A stretch of DNA of 61,133 bases from VRUE01 sp036266075 (lineage in GTDB: Bacteria; Actinomycetota; Thermoleophilia; Solirubrobacterales; 70-9). The stretch is taken from positions 1 through 61,133 of the forward strand of contig DATANV010000037.1 in NCBI GenBank assembly GCA_036266075.1, read 5' to 3'. This document shows, one piece after another, positions 51,844 to 61,133 of the stretch. Both the position numbers and the translations under genes were made by a program. The notes below the pieces were generated by a model. It was not told where the DNA came from and searched no databases. It saw only the letters and a program-made list of their open reading frames with translations. Each line of letters begins with the position of its first letter. The stretch's first letter is position 1.

Positions 51844-52932
51844 TCAGGCGGCGAGGCGCTCGGGGATCGTCCGCAGGAAGGAGTCGAGCGTCTGCCGGTA
51901 TACCTCCAGCGAGGCGACCGAGACCCACTCTTGCGGGCCGTGGTGGCCGTCTCCGGCCGGCCCGAACTCGACCGCCGGCACGCCGACCCGCAGGAACGAG
52001 ACCGCGTCGGAGGCGCCGTCGCGACCGACGCTCATCGGCTCCCCGTCGTGGTGCGCCGAAACCGCCTCGCGCAGGCCGACCACGAAGGGCGAGTCGCGCT
52101 CGACGACCGCCGGCGGCCGCGTGAAGAGCGGCGTCACCTCGGCGTCCGGCAAGCCGCGAACCTGCTCGAGCACGACCGCCGGGTCCTGGTCGGGCAGGTA
52201 GCGGATGTCGACGTCGATCGCGCATCGGTCGGGCACCTTGTTGAGCGCGTCGCCGCCCAGGATCCTGCCGAGGTTGATCGAGGGGCGGTCGAACAGCTCG
52301 GAGCTGTGCCGTGCGAACGGTAGCGACTCGATGCTGCGGAAAACGTCGTGCGCCTTCAGCACCGCGTTGTCGCCCAGCCAGGGCGTCGCCCCGTGCGCCG
52401 CCAGTCCGCTCACCTCGAGCCGCAGCGCCAACACGCCCTTCGCCTCGACGCCGATCTGCAGATCGGTCGGCTCGCCGGTGATCGCGAAGTCGCCGACGAA
52501 GCCGCTGTCGACCAGATGGTCGCTGCCGCGTTCGGCCTCCTCCTCGGACTCCTCGTCGCCGACGATCCCGAGCCGCACCCGCATCCCGCCCTGGTCCCGC
52601 ATCCCGGCGACCACCAGCAGCATCGCCGCCAGCGCCCCCTTCATGTCGTAGGCCCCCCGCCCGTAGAGCCGATCTCCCTCGAGCCGTGGCTCGAACTGCC
52701 CCTCGAGCCCCGGCACCACGTCGAGGTGCCCATGCAAAACCACCGTAGGCGCCCCCTCAGGCCCCACCTCCGCCCGCAGCACCGGCAATCCACGGATCTC
52801 GTCCGTAGCAGCCTCGATCCCCCGCGCCTCCAGCCACCCCTCGACGAACCCCGCAGCTTCAAGCACCCCGTCGGCCTCCGAGGTGTCATAGCTCACCAAC
52901 CGCCTGACGAGCGCAACCAGTTCGTCACTCAT
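51844..52932 (-). CDS. M20-family metallopeptidase (ArgE/DapE type)
   Basis: The 362 residues start at MSDELVALVRRLV (52932). The di-zinc ligands are in TVVLHGHLDVVPG, GRGAYDMKGALAA, DEESEEEAERGSD and a late His in GPAGDGHHGPQEWVS. ArgE and DapE deacylate N-acyl amino acids in arginine and lysine synthesis; others in the family are peptidases. The context (LCP downstream, ATP synthase upstream) gives no hint of the substrate. The conserved motif GGTCAAAGTCGGATG lies 32 bases upstream. Confidence 0.9.
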   Translation of the reverse strand: MSDELVALVRRLVSYDTSEADGVLEAAGFVEGWLEARGIEAATDEIRGLPVLRAEVGPEGAPTVVLHGHLDVVPGLEGQFEPRLEGDRLYGRGAYDMKGALAAMLLVVAGMRDQGGMRVRLGIVGDEESEEEAERGSDHLVDSGFVGDFAITGEPTDLQIGVEAKGVLALRLEVSGLAAHGATPWLGDNAVLKAHDVFRSIESLPFARHSSELFDRPSINLGRILGGDALNKVPDRCAIDVDIRYLPDQDPAVVLEQVRGLPDAEVTPLFTRPPAVVERDSPFVVGLREAVSAHHDGEPMSVGRDGASDAVSFLRVGVPAVEFGPAGDGHHGPQEWVSVASLEVYRQTLDSFLRTIPERLAA

Positions 52933-53044
52933 TCGGCACACCTTGGCGCGACGCCGATCAGCCCATCCGACTTTGACCCCACCCAGCTGTGGTCACCGAG
53001 CGAAGCGAGGTGCATCAATTCCCGCAGAGGGGCACCGGCTCCTC

Positions 53045-53458
53045 TCACCCCTGGGCTATCGCCAGGAACGCTTCGGCACGGTCTCGATCTTTCAGCGCCC
53101 GCCGCTGCTCGCCGCTGCCGTCCTCGGCGCCGGATAGCCGCTGCTCGGCATCAGCCAACTGCTCTTTGAGAGTGCCCGCGTCGAGCTCTTCGGGCGCCAG
53201 CGCCTCCTCGACCAGCAGGCGCGCGTGATTGCCGAAGACCTGCAGCCAGCCATGCGCCTGCGCGAAGCGCTTGGTCTCCGACTCGCTGACGTGCAGGCGC
53301 AGCTCGGTCGGCCGCAGCGCCGCCAAGAGCGGTGCGTGGTTGGCGAGGATGCCGACCTCGCCGACCGCGGTGCGCGTCGAAACCTGGCGCACCTCGCCGT
53401 TGAAGACCTCCCCCTCGGGGGTGAGGACCTCGACGCCGAAGCTTTTCTCGCCGGCCAC
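53045..53458 (-). CDS. atpC: ATP synthase epsilon subunit
   Basis: A 137-residue subunit of the F1 stalk. GVEVLTPEGEVFNGEVRQVSTRTAVGEVGILANHAPLLAALRP is the N-terminal beta sandwich and the end (LADAEQRLSGAEDGSGEQRRALKDRDRAEAFLAI) the inhibitory helical pair. It is the last gene of the atp operon. A GAGGGGCACC motif like that in the palindromic elements lies just beyond its stop. Confidence 0.95.
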   Translation of the reverse strand: MAGEKSFGVEVLTPEGEVFNGEVRQVSTRTAVGEVGILANHAPLLAALRPTELRLHVSESETKRFAQAHGWLQVFGNHARLLVEEALAPEELDAGTLKEQLADAEQRLSGAEDGSGEQRRALKDRDRAEAFLAIAQG

Positions 53459-53468
53459 CCGCGTCCCC

Positions 53469-54905
<1,437 letters not shown>

Positions 54906-54956
54906 CGCTTCCTTTTCTGGTCTCCGAAGTTCCGCTGTCCAAGTTGACTCGTCCGC

Positions 54957-55877
54957 CTAGCCCAGCGCCTCGGCGCCGGCGACGACCTCCAAGATCTCCT
55001 GGGTGATCTCCGCCTGCCTCACCCGGTTCATTTCCAGCGTCAGGTCGTCCATCATCGACTCCGCGTTCTCAGCCGCGTTGCGCATCGCCGTCATCCGCGC
55101 CCCCAGCTCCGAGGCGGCCGACTCGAGCAGCGCCCGGTAGACCGAGATGTTGACGTACTCGGGAATCAGCTGGGCGAGCAGCAGCTCGGCCTCGGGCTCG
55201 TACTCCCAGAGCGCCTGGCTGTGCGCCTTCTCGATCTCGGTCTCCTCGGCATCCTCTTCCTCTGCGGAGACCCCCTCGCCGATCACCTCGGCCTGCTGCA
55301 GCGGCAGCAGCGTCTGCCGCCAGACGTGCTGGGTCAGCGGCGAGACGTAGCGGTTGTAGACCAGCTCCACCCGGTCGAGCTCCTCGTCGACGTAGCGGGC
55401 GGTCAGCTCCTCGCCGATCTCACGGGCGTTGGCGAAGCCCGGTCGGTCGGTGAAGCCGACGTAGGAGGTGCGGACGTCGCGTTTGCGGAAGGTCAGGGCG
55501 GAGACGCCCTTGCGCCCGACGGCCGAGAAGGCCGCCTCGACGCCACTCTCGCGCAGCTCGCCCTCGAGCCGCAGGCCGTCGCGGATCACGTTCGTGTTGA
55601 AGGCACCGGCCAGCCCGCGGTCGCCGGTGATCAAAACGACCCCGACCCGCTTGACCTGCTCGCGCTCGACCAGCACCGGCACCCGCGGAAGACCTCCAGC
55701 CTGCTCGGCCGCGCGACGGGTGAGCTTGCGCATGCCCTGGGCGTAGGGACGAAGCTGTGCGATCCGCTGCTCGGCGCGGCGCAGCCGCGCCGCCGCGACC
55801 ATCTCCATCGCCCGCGTGATCTTGTTGATGTTCTTGATCGACGCGATCCGGTTCTTGACTTCCTTCTGAGTGGCCAT
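54957..55877 (-). CDS. atpG: ATP synthase gamma subunit
   Basis: The 306-residue central shaft of F1. Its N-terminal helix (EVKNRIASIKNINKITRAMEMVAAARLRRAE) and C-terminal helix (ARMTAMRNAAENAESMMDDLTLEMNRVRQAEITQEILEV) form the rotating coiled coil. An acidic loop of about 20 residues (GVSAEEEDAEETEIEKAHSQ) in the middle is an insertion compared with E. coli. It lies 18 bases after atpA. Confidence 0.96.
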   Translation of the reverse strand: MATQKEVKNRIASIKNINKITRAMEMVAAARLRRAEQRIAQLRPYAQGMRKLTRRAAEQAGGLPRVPVLVEREQVKRVGVVLITGDRGLAGAFNTNVIRDGLRLEGELRESGVEAAFSAVGRKGVSALTFRKRDVRTSYVGFTDRPGFANAREIGEELTARYVDEELDRVELVYNRYVSPLTQHVWRQTLLPLQQAEVIGEGVSAEEEDAEETEIEKAHSQALWEYEPEAELLLAQLIPEYVNISVYRALLESAASELGARMTAMRNAAENAESMMDDLTLEMNRVRQAEITQEILEVVAGAEALG

Positions 55878-55895
55878 GGCGAAACCCGGCGGCTG

Positions 55896-57536
<1,641 letters not shown>

Positions 57537-57554
57537 CGGGTGCTCTCTGCCTCC

Positions 57555-58088
57555 TTAGGCCGCGCTTGCGACGCTCTTTCGAAGTTTCTCCAGGCGAGTG
57601 CGGATGCTCGCGTCAAGGACCATGTTGCCGACCTGCAGGACCAGGCCGCCGAGGATGTCGTCGTCGACCCGGCTCGCGAGGTCGACCTTCTCGCCCGTCT
57701 GGCGCTCGATCTCCTCGCCGATCTTGCCGACGACCGCCGGGTCCAGCTCGACAGCGCTGGTGACGGTGACGTCGATGCGGCGGTTCTCCTGCTTCCAGAG
57801 ACGGTCGAGCTCCTGGCGGATGCGGAAGATTTCCGGCATCCGGTGCTTTTCGATCAACAGATCGAGGAAGTTCAGCAGCTCGGGCTCGGCCCCCGAGATC
57901 GCCCGCCGGATGCCGTCGCCCTTCTCGGCCGAGGAGAAGTACGGGCTGAAGAAGAAGACCTGCAGGTCGCGGTTGCCGCTCACCGCGTCGGCGAGCTGGG
58001 CCAGCTGCTCGTGCAGCGGCTCCAGCTTGCCCTTCTCCTTGGCGACCTCGAAGAGCGCCTCGGCGTATACGCGAGCGGCGTCCTGCAT
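57555..58088 (-). CDS. atpH: ATP synthase delta subunit
   Basis: The 177-residue OSCP-type subunit joins F1 to the peripheral stalk. RVYAEALFEVAKEKGKLEPLHEQLAQLADAV is its N-terminal helical bundle, and VTVTSAVELDPAVVGKIGEEIERQTGEKVDLASRVDDDILGGLVLQVG the conserved C-terminal part. It is separate from the b subunit; the b-delta fusion of mycobacteria is not seen. It starts 3 bases after atpF. Confidence 0.95.
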   Translation of the reverse strand: MQDAARVYAEALFEVAKEKGKLEPLHEQLAQLADAVSGNRDLQVFFFSPYFSSAEKGDGIRRAISGAEPELLNFLDLLIEKHRMPEIFRIRQELDRLWKQENRRIDVTVTSAVELDPAVVGKIGEEIERQTGEKVDLASRVDDDILGGLVLQVGNMVLDASIRTRLEKLRKSVASAA

Positions 58089-58091
58089 CGG

Positions 58092-58676
58092 CTAGTTCTC
58101 CGACCCGGCCGAGAGGGTCGAGAAGTCGACCTCGCTGAGCGCCTCCTCGACCAGCCGTTTCTGATCCTCGGCGGTGAGCGCCTTGCGAGTCACCTTCTCC
58201 GTGGCGAGCACGGTCAGGTCGGCGACCTCCTTGCGGATCTGCTCCAGCGAGCGGCGCGTCTCCGCTTCGATGTCGCGCTTCGCCGCGGCGACCAGCTCCT
58301 CGCGTTTCTCCTTGCCGGCGCTGGTGCCCTCGGCCTCGGCGGTCTCGGCCGCCTTGCGCGCCCGGGCCATGATGTCGTCGGCCTGCTCGCGCGCCTCGGC
58401 GAGGCGCTGGCGGTACTCCTCGAGCAGCTCGTCGGACTCCTTGCGCTGCCGTTCGGCGGCTTCGATCGACTCGCTGATCGTTTTCGCCCGCTTGTCGAGC
58501 GCCTCCTGGATTTTCGGGAAGGCGACCTTGCTCAGCACCCACATCGTGAACAGGAACAGAACCAGCGTCCAGATCATCAGGCCGAGGCCCGGCGAGACCA
58601 GGAAGCTACCCCCTTCTTCGCCTCCGGACTCGGCGGCGAGGGGGATGAAGCCAACTATGTGGCCAAAGAGCTCCAC
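58092..58676 (-). CDS. atpF: ATP synthase b subunit
   Basis: The 194-residue peripheral stalk: one membrane helix (PGLGLMIWTLVLFLFTMWVLSKVAF) near residue 30, then a long charged helix (DKRAKTISESIEAAERQRKESDELLEEYRQ...) that dimerises along F1. The first 25 residues (FIPLAAESGGEEGGS) may lie outside the membrane. It follows atpE after 9 bases. Confidence 0.94.
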   Translation of the reverse strand: MELFGHIVGFIPLAAESGGEEGGSFLVSPGLGLMIWTLVLFLFTMWVLSKVAFPKIQEALDKRAKTISESIEAAERQRKESDELLEEYRQRLAEAREQADDIMARARKAAETAEAEGTSAGKEKREELVAAAKRDIEAETRRSLEQIRKEVADLTVLATEKVTRKALTAEDQKRLVEEALSEVDFSTLSAGSEN

Positions 58677-58685
58677 GCGATCGAC

Positions 58686-58952
58686 CTAGAGGAAGAAGGC
58701 GATCAGGCCGAAGATGAACGTGTAGAAGGCCACGGCCTCGGTCAGCGCGAAGCCCAGCCAGCGGATGCTCTGAAGCTCGTCTTTCATCTCCGGCTGACGG
58801 GCGACCGACTCGATCTCCTTGCCGAAGATGAAGCCGATGCCGATGCCGGCGCCAATCGAGCCGAGGCCCGCGCCGACACCGAGCGCGATTGCCTTGCCGG
58901 CTGATTCGATCCCTTCGTCGGAGATCGCAGCGGCTACAGGGGACAGATCCAT
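58686..58952 (-). CDS. atpE: ATP synthase c subunit
   Basis: An 88-residue hairpin of two membrane helices forming the proton-driven ring. The Gly-rich first helix (ALGVGAGLGSIGAGIGIGFIFG) and the second helix with the ion-binding Glu in LGFALTEAVAFYTFIFGLIAFFL are both clear. The start is the ATG at 58952 (MDLSPVAAAISDEG), 17 bases after atpB. The ring residues look like those of proton-using enzymes rather than sodium-using ones. Confidence 0.96.
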   Translation of the reverse strand: MDLSPVAAAISDEGIESAGKAIALGVGAGLGSIGAGIGIGFIFGKEIESVARQPEMKDELQSIRWLGFALTEAVAFYTFIFGLIAFFL

Positions 58953-58969
58953 TGAACAGCGCTCCTTTT

Positions 58970-59878
58970 CTAGTGACTGGCGGAGGTGGCTCCGCCGAGG
59001 TAGATCGCGGTGAGGGTCGAGAAGATAAATGCCTGCAGGGTCGCGATAAGGCCGACCTCGAGGATGAAGAAGAAGAAGGCGAGCGGGAAGGTGAGCGCGC
59101 CGAGCGCGGCGATCCCGAGCAGCACCGCGAGGCCACCGCCCATGAAGAGCAGCAGCAGGTGGCCGGCGAGGATGTTGGCGAAGAGACGAACGGAGAGCGA
59201 GATCAGCCGGGCGAAATGGGAGATCGCCTCGATGATGAAGATGAAGCCCTTGGCGAGCGGATTCATGTCCTCGAGGCCCGGCGGGAGCCAGCTGGCGAGG
59301 TACTTGAACAGGCCCTTGGCCCGGACCCCTTCGACGTGGTAGGAGATCCAGACGACCAGCGTCAGCACCAGCGGAATCGAGAGGTTCGCGGTCGCGGCGT
59401 AGATCGCGAAGGAGGGGATCTCGACGCCGAAGACGTCGACCGCATGCTCGGTGTTGGTCGGCAACGGCAGGAACCCGATCATGTTCGAGAACCAGATCCA
59501 GAAGAAGAGGGCGGCGAGGAAAGGGAACCAGCGGGCTGCCATCTTCGTCTCGAGGCTGCCTCCGGCGATCGTGTTCTTGGTCATGTCGTAGGCGACCTCG
59601 ATCGCGGTCTGGATCCGGTTCGGCTTCTGCTGCATCCGGCGTGAGATCCAGACCATCGTGAAGATCGTCAGGGCGCTGGCCAGGACCAGGTAGAGGACCG
59701 CCTTGTTGATGCTGAGGTCGACCCCGCCGAGGTGGAGCGAGATCCACGGTTCGAGCTTGAACTCGTTCTGCGGCTGGAACTCTTCGTTTTTGCCCGAGCT
59801 GCCGAAGATCAGCATCATCAGGATCGCGATCGCCAGGTAGACCCCAATCCCGATCAGGACCTTGGTTTTCGTCTTCAT
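58970..59878 (-). CDS. atpB: ATP synthase a subunit
   Basis: The 302-residue proton channel of F0, with five or six membrane helices. The essential Arg lies in ISLSVRLFANILAGHLL, and the C-terminal helix holds FILEVGLIATLQAFIFSTLTAIYL. The N-terminus (VLIGIGVYLAIAILMMLIFG) is a first membrane segment that might be cleaved. Its start overlaps the end of the atpI-like gene by 4 bases. Confidence 0.96.
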   Translation of the reverse strand: MKTKTKVLIGIGVYLAIAILMMLIFGSSGKNEEFQPQNEFKLEPWISLHLGGVDLSINKAVLYLVLASALTIFTMVWISRRMQQKPNRIQTAIEVAYDMTKNTIAGGSLETKMAARWFPFLAALFFWIWFSNMIGFLPLPTNTEHAVDVFGVEIPSFAIYAATANLSIPLVLTLVVWISYHVEGVRAKGLFKYLASWLPPGLEDMNPLAKGFIFIIEAISHFARLISLSVRLFANILAGHLLLLFMGGGLAVLLGIAALGALTFPLAFFFFILEVGLIATLQAFIFSTLTAIYLGGATSASH

Positions 59879-60249
59879 CGTGCGCCTTCGCCTTCGGGCT
59901 CGAGGAGATGGGCGATCCCCTGCGCGGCAAAGGAGACCGTGAAGAGCACGACGAGCAGCAGGGCGCCGGAGAGGCCAGCCTCGCGGTCGGCCAGGCCGCC
60001 GAGCAGGACCACGGTCACCATCAGCCAGACGCGGCCGAGGCTGGTGGCAGCGGCGATTCCCATCGCCCGCTGGCGGTTGCCCCGCGCGAGCTCGTCGCTC
60101 ACGCGCCGGCCGGCGAGGGCCTGGATGCCGCGCTGGGCGAGCCAGGCCGCAGCCGCAACCGCGTATCCGAGCAGGGGCAGCCCGCCGATCGCGAACACGA
60201 CAAGGGCGACGGCCAGCAACAATAGGTCGACGTGCTTGGGAGGAGACAT
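59875..60249 (-). CDS. AtpI-like small membrane protein
   Basis: A 124-residue protein with four hydrophobic segments (LLLLAVALVVFAIGGLPLLG, VWLMVTVVLLGGLA, ALLLVVLFTVSFAA). It takes the place of atpI at the head of the ATP synthase operon, where such proteins help assemble the c ring or import magnesium. Sequence conservation is low, so the call rests on position, size and membrane plan. Confidence 0.7.
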   Translation of the reverse strand: MSPPKHVDLLLLAVALVVFAIGGLPLLGYAVAAAAWLAQRGIQALAGRRVSDELARGNRQRAMGIAAATSLGRVWLMVTVVLLGGLADREAGLSGALLLVVLFTVSFAAQGIAHLLEPEGEGAR

Positions 60250-60370
60250 AAAATCCGCCTGGCTCGAGGGGAGCAGGCGGATGGGCGACTATATCCGAAG
60301 GGCCGGCGATCCGCTTTGCAGAGCCAGTTCGTGCCGGTTGTAACAACTCCGCACAAGCGTTCGGGCGGCC

Positions 60371-61133
60371 TTATTTGTCGGGCTCCAGCGCCTCGAACTC
60401 CCCCGTGTCGGGGTTGATGCGGCTGAAGCGGCGCAGCTTGAGGATCTCCAGCACGTAGACCAGGTAGACGCTCGCCGCCATGGCCAGCGCGCCGAAGGCG
60501 AGCATCACCGCGGTCCAGAGGGCGTCGAAATGGCCGTGGTCGTCGCTGTAGGGGACGAAGCGCAGGGCCAGGGCCAGGGCCGCCATCACCAGCGTCCAGC
60601 CGTAGAGATAGGCGAGGGTGCGGCGCTGCGAGAAGCCGATGTTGGCCATCCGGTGGTGGAAGTGGGAGCGGTCGGCGCGATAGATCGGGCGGCGGTATTT
60701 GAGTCGCTTGGCGACGACGAAGCCGGTGTCGAGGATCGGCACGGTGAGGATGATCAGCGGCAGGAAGAAGGCGATCACGGCGTTGGTCTTCAGGGCACCC
60801 TGCACGGCGACCACGCCAAGCAGGAAGCCGAGCAGGTTGGAGCCGGTGTCGCCCATGAACGTGCGCGCGGGCGGGAAGCCGTGGCGCAGGAAGCCGAGCG
60901 AGGCACCGGCGGTCAGCGCCGCCAGGACCCCGGCCGCGTTGCGGTCCAGCGAGAGGGCGACGATCGCCAGGGTCAGCGCCGAGATCGTGCAGACGCCGGC
61001 GGCGAGGCCGTCGACGCCGTCGATGAAGTTGATCACGTTGACGACGGCGACGATGCCGAGCACGGTCAGCGGGTAGGCGAGCCAGCCGAGCTCGAAGCCG
61101 CCGACGAAGGGCAGGGTGAGGACGTCGACGCGG
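60371..61133 (-). CDS. wecA: WecA/TagO-type undecaprenyl-phosphate sugar-1-phosphate transferase, N-terminus cut by window end
   Basis: The frame is open to the last base (visible start LTLPFVGGFELGWLAYPLTVLGIV), so about 250 C-terminal residues are seen. Catalytic motifs of the MraY/WecA family are present: VINFIDGVDGLAAG, FMGDTGSNLLGFLLG and the HIHH-like SHFHHRMANIG. These enzymes start surface-polymer synthesis by moving a sugar phosphate, usually GlcNAc-1-P, to the lipid carrier. It precedes the atp operon as in other actinobacteria. Together with uppP, LCP and the sugar-nucleotide genes it belongs to wall-glycopolymer synthesis. Confidence 0.93.
   Translation of the reverse strand, partial: RVDVLTLPFVGGFELGWLAYPLTVLGIVAVVNVINFIDGVDGLAAGVCTISALTLAIVALSLDRNAAGVLAALTAGASLGFLRHGFPPARTFMGDTGSNLLGFLLGVVAVQGALKTNAVIAFFLPLIILTVPILDTGFVVAKRLKYRRPIYRADRSHFHHRMANIGFSQRRTLAYLYGWTLVMAALALALRFVPYSDDHGHFDALWTAVMLAFGALAMAASVYLVYVLEILKLRRFSRINPDTGEFEALEPDK

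Overview
The window is GC-rich (mostly well above 60 percent) and closely packed with genes. Its gene content and order point to an actinobacterium, most likely of the class Thermoleophilia (Solirubrobacterales-like). The evidence is a wecA-atpI-atpBEFHAGDC ATP synthase locus, a comF-hpf-secA-prfB block, ftsE-ftsX-S41 protease-rnr-smpB, purU, an Rpf-like secreted transglycosylase, an SfLAP/GAP-type membrane protein and an 11-bp-repeat PHO box of the Streptomyces type. The class assignment is inference from memory of such genomes; no rRNA gene is present to confirm it.

Layout. 1-7465: phosphate control, read leftwards: an OmpR-type regulator, pstS-pstC-pstA-pstB-phoU, an Ppx/GppA phosphatase and a PHP-domain protein cut by the window start. 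PHO boxes precede pstS and the regulator. 7813-17468: uppP, a small membrane protein, an HD hydrolase, an Rpf-like protein, an O-methyltransferase, purU, a cytochrome P450, an ABC-F ATPase, a GAP-family membrane protein and an OsmC protein. 17469-19844: a decay zone holding an internally deleted cupin gene, a frameshifted short-chain dehydrogenase and a 5'-truncated PPOX-like gene. 20400-29826: a trans-translation and envelope block. tmRNA (ssrA) lies divergent to a flavoprotein disulfide reductase, and ftsE-ftsX-ctp-rnr-smpB is followed by a proline-rich membrane protein with a helix-hairpin-helix tail. 30026-37511: a PD-(D/E)XK-like protein, transketolase, nadA, an Fpg/Nei glycosylase, nadC, an ECF sigma factor translationally coupled to an O6-alkylguanine methyltransferase, and a secreted acidic protein. 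37641-44271: prfB with its programmed +1 frameshift, secA, hpf and comF. 44328-51833: sugar-nucleotide and cell-surface genes (two nucleotidyltransferases, PGI/PMI, UDP-glucose-type dehydrogenase, LCP ligase) with ahcY among them. 53045-61133: the complete F-type ATP synthase operon and wecA (cut by the window end).

The most unusual signal is not a gene. Many gene ends carry long, often perfect, inverted repeats. Several share a conserved centre with copies elsewhere in the window, while their outermost arms are unique to each locus yet still self-complementary. Three centre families occur more than once: A at 8983, 12746 and 48787; B at 9931 and 37463 with a half copy at 37591; C at 34752 and 43071. 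Families B, C and D share an inner motif GTGCCCCTC/GAGGGGCAC. The arms often include the stop codon of a neighbouring gene. This fits either short non-autonomous elements that enter the loop of terminator hairpins, or terminators built by inverted duplication around a shared centre. I know of no named family with this structure.
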